Positions 37,494-44,777 of a stretch of DNA of 64,000 bases are shown here, piece after piece. The notes beneath the pieces were generated by a model that searched no databases, was not told the DNA's origin, and saw nothing but the letters and a program-made list of their open reading frames with translations. Numbering within the stretch: position 1 is the first letter of the stretch; each line of letters starts with the position of its first letter. The DNA is taken from NCBI RefSeq assembly GCF_001746915.1, contig NZ_MJGC01000099.1, positions 62,001 through 126,000 of the forward strand, in the 5' to 3' direction. The position numbers and the translations under genes are program-made. This DNA comes from Desertifilum tharense IPPAS B-1220. GTDB lineage: Bacteria > Cyanobacteriota > Cyanobacteriia > Cyanobacteriales > Desertifilaceae.

Positions 37494-38634
37494 AAATAGC
37501 ACTCCTAGCAGATGGGACTAAACTTAAAAGCTCATCGGGGGTGAGGTTGCGCTTAACTTGTACAGAGCGATCGCGCACAGCTTGCAGAACCGCTTGAGTT
37601 TCATCGGGATTGAGCGTTACCCCATATCCTTGCAACACCTTCTGTAACAAGTGGCGGCCCGAATGTTTACCCACCACAAACCGATGTTCCCAACCCACCT
37701 CAGCCGGATCGAAGGGTTGATACGTCACCGGGTTATGCAGAACGCCATGAGCATGAATTCCCGACTCGTGAACAAAGGCATTTTCACCCACCACCGCTTT
37801 CCAGGGGGGAACCGGACAGCGAGACGCACTCGCCACCAAACGCGACAGTTCCAGCAACCGTTTAGTATTCACTCCCAAATTAATGTTGTAAATGCGCTTG
37901 AGAGCCATCACCACTTCTTCTAACGCCGCATTTCCCGCCCGTTCTCCCAAACCATTAACGGTGGTATTCACCGATAAGGCCCCCGCTTGAATTCCGGCTA
38001 AAGCATTGGCTGTGGCTAACCCCAAATCGTTGTGAGTGTGCATTTCTACAGGAATCTGGAGATATTGCACGAGTTGTTGCACCTTCTGAAAGGTGGTTAG
38101 CGGATCGAGAATGCCAACGGTATCGCAGAAACGGAAGCGAAATGCGCCTAAACTTTGGGCATAACAAGCCACATCCCGGAGAAATAGCGGATCGGCCCTA
38201 GAAGAGTCTTCACCGCCCACAGAGACGGATAAGCCGCAATCTAAGGCAAAGTGAATGATATCTCGCAGCCGATCGAGCATAACTTGCCATTGTCCGTGAA
38301 ACTTGGCTGCAATTTGAATTTCGGAAACGGGGACAGAAACATGAACCCGCTTGAGTCCGCACGCCACTGAGGCTTTAATATCAGCAGCATTAGCACGATT
38401 CCAACCAAGCAATTGGGCGTTTAATCCTAAATCGGCGATCGCTTTAATCGCCTCGGCTTCCTGGTGGCCCATTGCGGGAATCCCAACCTCTAATTCTTGC
38501 ACGCCTATGCAATCGAGAAATTTCGCGATCGCGATCTTCTCCTCTACATTAAATGCCACACCTGCCGCCTGTTCGCCATCTCGCAGGGTTGTGTCATTAA
38601 TTTGAATCGACTGAGTGTTCGCGGGTTCGTTCAT
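37480..38634 (-). CDS. nifV: Homocitrate synthase NifV
   Basis: 384 residues. It condenses acetyl-CoA and 2-oxoglutarate to homocitrate, the organic ligand of FeMo-co. As a DRE-TIM metallolyase it starts IQINDTTLRDGEQAAGVAFN, with metal-ligand HTHNDLG further on and the second signature GLGERAGNAALEEV. FVHESGIHAHGV is the C-terminal active-site loop. It lies in the leftward group upstream of nifZ and nifT. A small membrane ORF starts about 170 bases upstream on the same strand. Confidence 0.96.
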   Translation of the reverse strand: MNEPANTQSIQINDTTLRDGEQAAGVAFNVEEKIAIAKFLDCIGVQELEVGIPAMGHQEAEAIKAIADLGLNAQLLGWNRANAADIKASVACGLKRVHVSVPVSEIQIAAKFHGQWQVMLDRLRDIIHFALDCGLSVSVGGEDSSRADPLFLRDVACYAQSLGAFRFRFCDTVGILDPLTTFQKVQQLVQYLQIPVEMHTHNDLGLATANALAGIQAGALSVNTTVNGLGERAGNAALEEVVMALKRIYNINLGVNTKRLLELSRLVASASRCPVPPWKAVVGENAFVHESGIHAHGVLHNPVTYQPFDPAEVGWEHRFVVGKHSGRHLLQKVLQGYGVTLNPDETQAVLQAVRDRSVQVKRNLTPDELLSLVPSARSAIYATR

Positions 38635-38680
38635 GGTGTTGTCTCAACTTTGTGTATCAAGCTAGGCGCATCACAAATCG

Positions 38681-38806
38681 TTATCGTTGGATGGGATGGG
38701 AATACTTAGTAGACTGAGCAGTATCTTTTAGAAGTCTGTCCAAGACATAAGCATGGGCAAACATATACATCAAGAAGAAACACAGAACGCTAAAGGTGGC
38801 TAGCAT
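38681..38806 (-). CDS. Putative 41-residue membrane micro-protein in the nifP-nifV interval
   Basis: A short minus-strand ORF: ATG at 38806-38804, TAA at 38683-38681. A perfect GGAGGT Shine-Dalgarno at 38816-38811 lies four bases before the ATG, the best ribosome-binding site in the region. The product begins MLATFSVLCFFLMYMFAHAY, giving one hydrophobic helix (about residues 2-22), followed by a polar tail (VLDRLLKDTAQSTK, then YSHPIQR). It lies 46 bases upstream of nifV and downstream of the repeat tract. From memory, the Anabaena PCC 7120 nifP-nifV1-nifZ-nifT operon also has small ORFs at this place; I could not check homology. The function is unknown. Confidence 0.6.
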   Translation of the reverse strand: MLATFSVLCFFLMYMFAHAYVLDRLLKDTAQSTKYSHPIQR

Positions 38807-38819
38807 AATGACCTCCAGG

Positions 38820-39135
38820 GGAGAAGGGGGTTGGGAATTGGGAGTTGGGAGTTGGGGGAAGAGGAGGTGGGGGGATGGGGAGGTGGGGGGAAGAAGGGAG
38901 TTGGGAATTGGGAGTTAGGAGTTGGGGGAAGAGGAGTTAGGAAAACTTGGTAACGATTAACTCAGCACTGTCTTCCTACTAGGAACACCGCTACGCGGAA
39001 GCAAGCTACGGAACTCGGAACTTTGCACTCTTTCCCCTACCCTCTTTCCCACTCAGCACTCAGCACTTTACACTCAGCACTCACTTCCCCCACCCTCTTC
39101 CCACTCAGCACTCAGCACTTTACACTCAGCACTTA
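38820..39135. repeat. Composite intergenic repeat tract inside the leftward nif group
   Basis: GGGAATTGGGAGTTGGGAGT heptads, GGTGGGGGGATGGGGA units, and the shared block (TAGGAAAACTTGGTAACGAT then TAACTCAGCACTGTCTTCCT). Then AGGAACACCGCTACGCGGAA followed by GCAAGCTACGGAACTCGG, where a palindromic insert splits a GGAACTC unit. Then CTCAGCA heptads up to the dps-like gene. It separates dps from the micro-ORF. Confidence 0.9.
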
Positions 39136-39142
39136 GAAACGC

Positions 39143-39688
39143 TTAGTCGGGTAGGAAACTGAGAACTAAGCTATCGGCGGCGAGGAAATGGGCTAGATGA
39201 AAGGCGCGATCTTCGGTTTTCAGCAAGATTTGTTCGTAGAGATAGCGGGTAGCGCGATCGCCTAAACTCTCGGCTTGCGATGCTTGTCGCCGAATCATTT
39301 CAATGATGCTTTGTTCGGCTTGCAGATCGTTTTCAACCATTTGACGCGCCGTGCAAATTCCATCGGGTTCGGAGGTAAAACAGCAGAGTTCTGCGAGTTT
39401 GTCAAAACTGGCCGCTGGAACGCCTCCTAACCCATTGAGGCGTTCTGCTAGATCGTGCGCGTGATCTTTAACGGCTTCATAGCCTTCTTGGAAAAACTCA
39501 TGCAGGGAGTAAAATTCTGCCCCTTCAATAACGAAGTGATGTTTCTGGTATTGCAAGTAAAGGCCTTGAAAACTAGCAAAGACCAAATTCAGACCTTCAC
39601 AAATGGCGACTGTCGCTTCTAAGTCTAAACCAATGGGGTTTTCTCCGACTTGACCGAATTCTTGTACCGTTGCCTGTAATGATGTCAT
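39143..39688 (-). CDS. Dps/DpsA-like ferritin in the nif region
   Basis: 181 residues. Dps proteins form 12-subunit shells that oxidise Fe2+ with H2O2 and store iron, sometimes binding DNA. The inter-subunit ferroxidase region is recognisable as HHFVIEGAEFYSLHEFFQEG followed by KDHAHDLAERLNGLGG. The length and the ELCCFTSEPDGICTARQMVE segment resemble cyanobacterial DpsA. Its place among nif genes fits protection of nitrogenase from peroxide or an iron reservoir for cofactor synthesis; that is inference. The start at 39688 lies 32 bases after the stop of the 83-residue ORF, so the genes may be cotranscribed. Confidence 0.82.
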   Translation of the reverse strand: MTSLQATVQEFGQVGENPIGLDLEATVAICEGLNLVFASFQGLYLQYQKHHFVIEGAEFYSLHEFFQEGYEAVKDHAHDLAERLNGLGGVPAASFDKLAELCCFTSEPDGICTARQMVENDLQAEQSIIEMIRRQASQAESLGDRATRYLYEQILLKTEDRAFHLAHFLAADSLVLSFLPD

Positions 39689-39720
39689 AGACGTACTCCG
39701 TTATAAGGGCTTAACTAGGC

Positions 39721-39972
39721 TTAAGAGCAAGCTGTTTTTTCTGTAGAAGCAAGCCAGCATCGTTCTAACCAACTCACCAGTTCTTGACGAGAGGCGGTAA
39801 ATTGCTGAACGGTACTGCGAACTAGAATTAAATCAATGCCATGATGCACTTCGACTTGCAGCGAACCGTCGGCGGGACAAGAGCAGACGATGCTTAATTC
39901 TTGCAAGCGATGGTGGATGCGCCAGCGATCGCACCGGGAAACCAAGAGCTGACATTTAAGAGGCGTTTGCAT
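39721..39972 (-). CDS. Conserved small protein downstream of nifP
   Basis: 83 residues. It overlaps the 3' end of nifP by 17 bases, which implies translational coupling. The sequence is rich in charged residues, with several Cys (KCQLLVSRCDRWRIHHRLQE, IVCSCPADGSLQVEVHHGID) and a Trp-containing C-terminus (ELVSWLERCWLAS). I recognise no domain. From memory, small ORFs of about this size follow nifP in other cyanobacteria. An accessory role in nitrogen fixation is suggested only by the position. Confidence 0.75.
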   Translation of the reverse strand: MQTPLKCQLLVSRCDRWRIHHRLQELSIVCSCPADGSLQVEVHHGIDLILVRSTVQQFTASRQELVSWLERCWLASTEKTACS

Positions 39973-40729
39973 GGTTTTGGCTCTGAGAAAGTGTTAAGGT
40001 TTGCAATTGTCGTTCTAGATTTTCAATTCGATCTGCAAGGCGGCGAATTGAATCCAATGTCGTTTCGGGTTCTGAAGCGCGATCGCTCTTGGGCGTGCGG
40101 CAGCAGTTCCGACTCGGCACGCCGACTGCCGTACAATGGTTGGGGACATCTCGCAGAACAACAGAACCTGCACCAATGCGAGCAGAGTGACCAATGCGAA
40201 TATTACCGAGGATCTTGGCTCCCGCCCCAATGACAACGCGATCCCCGATGGTGGGATGCCGTTTCCCGCTCTCTTTGCCCGTACCCCCTAGGGTGACTTC
40301 CTGATAGATGAGGGCATAATCTCCGACGATCGCGGTTTCTCCAATCGTGACGCCCATGCCATGATCGATAACAATTCCTTTACCCAGAACGGCTCCTGGA
40401 TGGATTTCAATTCCGGTGAAGAATCGTCCGAGATGGGAAATGAGGCGGGGAAAGAAAGGGATATTCCGACGATGCAGCCAGTGGGCAAACCGATAGCTGA
40501 TGAGCGCGTGGAACCCCGGATAACAACAGAGAACTTCTAACCAGTGACGAGCAGCCGGATCTCGCTCAAAAATCATTCGGAAATCTTCTACTAGGGGAGA
40601 AGATTGCAGGGGCGTCATCAGGGAAAGCAAAGCGTCCAAACTGGATTTGGTGCGAGCGATCGCTGTCGCCAGTGTTTGTTGAATGACTGTTGCTTTCTGA
40701 GTGAAGAGATGCTCGTCGATCTGTACCAT
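39956..40729 (-). CDS. nifP: Serine O-acetyltransferase NifP (CysE family)
   Basis: 257 residues. It acetylates serine for cysteine synthesis, supplying sulfur for NifS and Fe-S cluster building. The helical N-terminal domain is followed by the left-handed beta-helix with GKGIVIDHGMGVTIGETAIV, then YQEVTLGGTGKESGKRHP (active-site His and acetyl-CoA loop) and VIGAGAKILGNIRIG. It is divergent from nifB, with about 960 bases between. The name nifP reflects the nif context; a housekeeping cysE would look alike. Start at 40729. Confidence 0.9.
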   Translation of the reverse strand: MVQIDEHLFTQKATVIQQTLATAIARTKSSLDALLSLMTPLQSSPLVEDFRMIFERDPAARHWLEVLCCYPGFHALISYRFAHWLHRRNIPFFPRLISHLGRFFTGIEIHPGAVLGKGIVIDHGMGVTIGETAIVGDYALIYQEVTLGGTGKESGKRHPTIGDRVVIGAGAKILGNIRIGHSARIGAGSVVLRDVPNHCTAVGVPSRNCCRTPKSDRASEPETTLDSIRRLADRIENLERQLQTLTLSQSQNHANAS

Positions 40730-40880
40730 TGCTGTTTCGGGTTGAAGGCGAGTCGTGTCTTTTGTATATCAGATGCCTTTTACCCAACTTTTGATTTTTG
40801 TGAATTGAATTTATTAGAAGTATTAAAGCTGTACTCAGTCCCGAAAAGGCTTAAAACTTAAAGCTTTCAAGTTTGTTTGA

Positions 40881-40935
40881 GGGTGGGGGGACAAGTATTT
40901 TAATTCAGGGGGACAAGTATTTACAACAAAGGGGG
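40881..40935 (+). promoter_or_regulatory. Tandem G5-ACAAGTATTT motif pair upstream of nifP (candidate activator site)
   Basis: GGGGGGACAAGTATTT occurs with ACAAGTATTT at 40891-40900, and GGGGGACAAGTATTT with the same decamer at 40913-40922, exactly 22 bases apart. A third G5 tract lies at 40931-40935. A period of 22 bases puts the copies on one face of the helix. A mirror copy lies at 41380-41431. Binding by CnfR is a hypothesis. Confidence 0.55.
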
Positions 40936-41038
40936 CTTGTAATTTTACACTCAAGCCAAACTCAAGTCCTAGCAAGCTTTGAGGGCATTTTAGCAGGGAG
41001 CTAGTTGAGTCAAACTTTGTACTCAATTGGGTCGCTGC

Positions 41039-41167
41039 ATGGCTGCCGACTTAGACCTTGTGCTTGCTCTGACAACCTTTATTGGGGTGGGCGCTTTGCT
41101 GAGATTGGGAGAACTGCGATCGCCCGCCTTTTATGTTGCTTATGATACCAATAATCCCTTGGACTAA
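41039..41167 (+). CDS. Weak candidate 42-residue membrane ORF in the nifP-nifB interval
   Basis: ATG at 41039 to TAA at 41167. The product begins MAADLDLVLALTTFIGVGAL and continues LRLGELRSPAFYVAYDTNNP LD, with one hydrophobic stretch (about 8-22). There is no Shine-Dalgarno and it contains one HIP1-like site. It could equally be a chance frame within the regulatory DNA. Confidence 0.25.
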   Translation: MAADLDLVLALTTFIGVGALLRLGELRSPAFYVAYDTNNPLD

Positions 41168-41291
41168 ATCTTAAATTTTCCGAAAAGTATCTAAAGTTGC
41201 AAAATAAAACGTGAAAGTGCTAAATTAAACACAGAAATAAATTAAGAAGAATTTAGGAAGCAACTCAAGCAGAGGTTTCCTCTCAGTTTGA

Positions 41292-41305
41292 GTACCCCAA
41301 TCTAC
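41292..41305. promoter_or_regulatory. NtcA-type site GTA-N8-TAC
   Basis: GTACCCCAATCTAC is a perfect match to the NtcA consensus GTA-N8-TAC. It lies 384 bases before the nifB start. AT-rich DNA to its right (GAATAAAAAGTAAAAATTCC) could hold a -10 element, but no exact TANNNT at the class II distance is clear. NtcA is the global nitrogen regulator of cyanobacteria and acts upstream of nif genes. Confidence 0.55.
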
Positions 41306-41379
41306 TTTTGAATAAAAAGTAAAAATTCCGTTCCATTGCTTGCGCTCTCTTGTTTTCAACTGAGTGCAAGAAAGCCAGT

Positions 41380-41431
41380 CCCCCACCCTCATAAATACTC
41401 GTCCCTCTTATTAAAAATACTCGCACCCCGA
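41380..41431 (-). promoter_or_regulatory. Inverted tandem motif pair upstream of nifB (candidate activator site)
   Basis: Read on the plus strand, AAATACTCGT (41393-41402) and AAATACTCGC (41415-41424) are again exactly 22 bases apart and flanked by C tracts. In reverse complement they read GCGAGTATTT and ACGAGTATTT, each after a G-rich stretch, matching the pair at 40881-40935 in mirror orientation. Each gene thus sees the motif in the same relative orientation. Confidence 0.55.
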
Positions 41432-41688
41432 CCCTAAAGAAAATTTAAACGTCGGCAGAATCAGCAATAGAGCCGCTGAGTACATTCCTAATATTCCAAT
41501 AATTCTGATCGGCGACCTAGCAGGTAACGCGCCGAGGAGGGCTGGTATAACCCTACTAACGCCAGTCACTAGTCCTCCAATCGAGAACGCAGATTTTGAT
41601 TAGCGCTCATCGCGGAGTTGAAGTGAGTGGAGTGATGCCCAAGCATCTCCACAGTGGCGGTATGCTCACCTAATTCATTGGAAATTCG

Positions 41689-43119
41689 ATGACACCACCA
41701 CCCACAACGCTCCTCACTCCACCTACTCAAAAAACCGGGAATTGCGCTTGCAGCAGTAGCAGCACCAACACCGCCGACGCCATTGACGCCAAAATGCGGG
41801 AACGGATTGAAAAACATCCGTGCTACAGCGAAGAAGCGCATCACCACTACGCCCGGATGCACGTTGCCGTTGCTCCTGCTTGTAACATTCAATGCAACTA
41901 CTGCAACCGCAAATACGACTGCGCTAACGAAAGCCGCCCTGGTGTTGTCAGCGAACTCCTCACCCCAGAAGAAGCCGCACACAAAGTTCTCGTCATTGCC
42001 GGAAAAATCCCCCAGATGACCGTTCTGGGCATCGCAGGCCCCGGCGATCCGCTAGCCAACCCCGAAAAGACCTTTCGCACCTTTGAACTGATTGCCGACC
42101 AAGCCCCCGACATCAAACTCTGTCTGTCAACCAACGGTCTGATGCTGCCGGAATACGTCGATCGCATCAAACAACTCAACATCGATCATGTCACGATCAC
42201 GATTAATATGGTCGATCCAGAGATTGGCACCCAAATCTATCCTTGGGTTCACTACAAGCGCAAGCGCTACAGAGGCTTAGAAGCTGCCCGCATCTTGCAC
42301 GAACGGCAAATGGAAGGCCTGCAAGCCTTAAAAGAAGCCGATATTCTTTGTAAAGTTAACTCCGTGATGATTCCCGGCATCAACGACCAACACCTCGTAG
42401 AAGTCAATCAGGTGATTCGGGAAAAAGGCGCATTCCTCCACAATATTATGCCCCTGATTTCCGCCCCCGAACACGGCACCCACTTCGGCTTAACCGGACA
42501 GCGCGGCCCTAACCCCAAGGAACTGAAAGCCGTTCAAGATAGTTGTTCTGGCAACATGAAAATGATGCGCCACTGCCGCCAATGTCGCGCTGATGCCGTG
42601 GGACTGCTTGGAGAAGACCGTTCCCAAGAATTTACCAAAGACAAATTCAAGGAAATGGCACCAGAGTACAACCTGGAGACGCGGCGAGAAGTCCATGCTG
42701 GGATTGAGAAATTCAAAGCCGAACTCAAACGGGCCAAAGCGGCTGTCACGGCTGCTACCCCAGTGGTTGATAGTCCGAAAGTCCTAGTGGCAGTGGCAAC
42801 CAAAGGCGGCGGCTTAGTCAATCAACACTTCGGTCATGCTAAGGAATTCATGATTTACGAAGTGGATGCCAACGAAGCGCGGTTTGTCGGTCATCGCAAG
42901 ATTGACCATTATTGCCAAAGCGGTTACGGCGAGGAAGCCACCTTAGACAACATTATCCAAACGATCGGCGATTGCAAAGCGGTGTTGGTGTCTAAGATCG
43001 GTCACTGTCCGCAAACCGAGTTGCAAAAAGCTGGAATTCAATCAGTTGAAGCCTATGACGTAATTGAAACCGTAGCCAGAGCGTTTTACGACCAATATCT
43101 GCAAACCTATCAAGCTTAA
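41689..43119 (+). CDS. nifB: NifB, FeMo-co precursor (NifB-co) synthase
   Basis: 476 residues. This radical-SAM enzyme fuses two [4Fe-4S] clusters and inserts the central carbide and a sulfur to make NifB-co. The SAM cluster motif is CNIQCNYC (Cys65, Cys69, Cys72), followed by NRKYDC. Other NifB blocks are GIAGPGDPLANPEKTF and MMRHCRQCRADAVGLLGED. From about residue 360 on, a NifX/NafY-like domain is fused (VLVAVATKGGGLVNQHFGHA), as is common. Start at 41689. fdxN follows after 14 bases and is part of the same operon. Confidence 0.98.
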   Translation: MTPPPTTLLTPPTQKTGNCACSSSSTNTADAIDAKMRERIEKHPCYSEEAHHHYARMHVAVAPACNIQCNYCNRKYDCANESRPGVVSELLTPEEAAHKVLVIAGKIPQMTVLGIAGPGDPLANPEKTFRTFELIADQAPDIKLCLSTNGLMLPEYVDRIKQLNIDHVTITINMVDPEIGTQIYPWVHYKRKRYRGLEAARILHERQMEGLQALKEADILCKVNSVMIPGINDQHLVEVNQVIREKGAFLHNIMPLISAPEHGTHFGLTGQRGPNPKELKAVQDSCSGNMKMMRHCRQCRADAVGLLGEDRSQEFTKDKFKEMAPEYNLETRREVHAGIEKFKAELKRAKAAVTAATPVVDSPKVLVAVATKGGGLVNQHFGHAKEFMIYEVDANEARFVGHRKIDHYCQSGYGEEATLDNIIQTIGDCKAVLVSKIGHCPQTELQKAGIQSVEAYDVIETVARAFYDQYLQTYQA

Positions 43120-43133
43120 TTGGGAGGGAAGCC

Positions 43134-43526
43134 ATGACTTACTCGATTACCGATCGGTGTATTGATTGCGATCGCTGCGTCTTAGCCTGTCCCACAGGAG
43201 CCATTCAACACAACGGGCAGCGTTACGAAATTAACCCCAACCTTTGTAATAACTGTATCGGTCATTATGCAGTCGCGCAATGCTGGTCAGCTTGCCCCAC
43301 CAACCACGGTTGTATTCCCGGCGTCGATAAACCCTTCAATACCTCGATTGCCTTAAACGGTTCGCAAGACTACTGGGAAAAATGGTTTGACACTTATAAC
43401 CGCATGGTTGCCCAACTCCATTTAGCCAGACATTCAGAATATTGGGATTCTTGGTTCGATCGCTACGCTTACCGCATTTCCGGCTTACTTCAATCCGCCC
43501 ATCAGGCTATAGGGACAGACGCGTGA
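43134..43526 (+). CDS. fdxN: Bacterial-type 2[4Fe-4S] ferredoxin FdxN
   Basis: 130 residues. The first ~65 form a ferredoxin: CIDCDRCVLACPTGAI binds one cluster, and CNNCIGHYAVAQCWSACP is the second, atypically spaced cluster. It probably donates electrons for NifB chemistry or to nitrogenase. The C-terminal extension contains two copies of a Tyr-Trp-rich unit, YWEKWFDTYNRMVAQL and YWDSWFDRYAYRISGL. GGGAGG precedes the ATG by about eight bases. The stop overlaps the GTG start of nifS. Confidence 0.94.
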   Translation: MTYSITDRCIDCDRCVLACPTGAIQHNGQRYEINPNLCNNCIGHYAVAQCWSACPTNHGCIPGVDKPFNTSIALNGSQDYWEKWFDTYNRMVAQLHLARHSEYWDSWFDRYAYRISGLLQSAHQAIGTDA

Positions 43527-44722
43527 ATATTATCTATTTTGACAACAATGCCACCACCCAAGTAGACCCGATCGTGCTGGAAGCCATGCTGCCTTATCTG
43601 CAAGAGTATTATGGCAATCCTTCTTCAATGCACAGCTTTGGCGGCCAGGTGAGTAAAGCGATTCAAGCCGCGCGATCGCAACTCGCTAGCCTCCTGGGGG
43701 CAGAAGATTCGGAAATCGTCTTCACCAGTTGCGGCACAGAAGGGAACAACACCGCCATCCGCGCCGCCTTAGCCGCCCAACCGGATCGCGATCGCATTAT
43801 TACCACCCAAGTTGAACACGCCTGCGTCCTCAACGTTTGCAAGCAACTCGAAAAACAAGGTTACACCGTTACCTACCTCTCAGTCGATCGGCACGGACAA
43901 ATTGACCTCACCGAACTCGAAGCCGCCTTAACTGGAAGCACCGCCCTCGTGACGACCATGTACGCCAATAACGAAACGGGAGTCGTCTTCCCCATCGAAG
44001 AAATTGGCGCACTCGCAAAATCCTACGGCGCAGCCTTCCACGTCGATGCCGTGCAAGCCGTCGGGAAACTGCCCCTGAACCTGAAAACCAGCACTATTGA
44101 CCTGTTAACGCTTTCCGGTCATAAACTGCACGCCCCCAAAGGCGTTGGGGCGCTGTACGTCCGGCGGGGGTTCCGCTTCCGTCCCCTCCTCCTGGGCGGA
44201 CATCAAGAACGGGGACGCCGCGCGGGGACCGAGAATGTGGCTGGCATTGTTGCCTTGGGTAAAGCAGCCGAACTCGCCCAACAGCATTTCCAAAGTACAA
44301 CCCTAGAACAACAGTTGCGCGATCGCCTCGAACAAGGTCTGCTGGCTACTATCTCCGATTGTCAGGTCAACGGACACCCAACGCAACGCCTCCCCAATAC
44401 CACCAATATCGGTTTCAAATATATCGAAGGGGAAGCCATTTTACTCTCACTGAACCAATACGGCGTTTGTGCCTCCTCCGGTTCGGCTTGTACCTCCGGT
44501 TCCCTAGAACCTTCCCATGTTCTGCGGGCGATGGGCATACCTTACACCATTCTGCACGGTTCCATTCGGTTTAGCCTCTCTCGCTACACCACCGCCGCCG
44601 AAGTCGATCGCGTTCTAGAACTGATGCCTCCGATTATCGAACGCCTGCGGGCCATTTCCCCCTTCAATAGCGATCGCGCCGACTGGCTGCAAGACCGAGA
44701 AGAAGCCCTCGCCAGTAAATAA
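43523..44722 (+). CDS. nifS: Cysteine desulfurase NifS
   Basis: 399 residues. This PLP enzyme takes sulfur from cysteine for Fe-S cluster assembly on NifU. The start is GTG 43523, overlapping the fdxN stop (GTGA); the product begins (M)NIIYFDNNATTQVDP. The PLP lysine is in LSGHKLHAPKGVGALYV, and the persulfide cysteine is in SSGSACTSGSLEPSHVL. RRAGTENVAGI is the conserved substrate-binding loop. Tight coupling to fdxN suggests cotranslation. Confidence 0.97.
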   Translation: MNIIYFDNNATTQVDPIVLEAMLPYLQEYYGNPSSMHSFGGQVSKAIQAARSQLASLLGAEDSEIVFTSCGTEGNNTAIRAALAAQPDRDRIITTQVEHACVLNVCKQLEKQGYTVTYLSVDRHGQIDLTELEAALTGSTALVTTMYANNETGVVFPIEEIGALAKSYGAAFHVDAVQAVGKLPLNLKTSTIDLLTLSGHKLHAPKGVGALYVRRGFRFRPLLLGGHQERGRRAGTENVAGIVALGKAAELAQQHFQSTTLEQQLRDRLEQGLLATISDCQVNGHPTQRLPNTTNIGFKYIEGEAILLSLNQYGVCASSGSACTSGSLEPSHVLRAMGIPYTILHGSIRFSLSRYTTAAEVDRVLELMPPIIERLRAISPFNSDRADWLQDREEALASK

Positions 44723-44777
44723 ACAACCCTCTGCCCGAACTTCCAATTCCCTTCCTTACTCAGCACCTCGTAAAGCC

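Larger units (their letters stand above)
40730..41688. promoter_or_regulatory. Divergent nifP-nifB regulatory region
   Basis: 959 bases, AT-rich with local G tracts. It holds a 22-bp-period motif pair near nifP, an inverted equivalent near nifB, a GTA-N8-TAC site, and a weak 42-codon ORF, all listed separately. Divergent nif promoters controlled by CnfR and NtcA are known from non-heterocystous cyanobacteria, so the region is the likely control point of both nif arms. Confidence 0.7.

Noticed and set aside
40881..40935. G-quadruplex formed by the three G5 tracts
   Set aside because: Only three tracts lie in the element, and the spacings of 17-18 bases are too long for a stable intramolecular quadruplex; a protein-binding array explains the 22-base period better.
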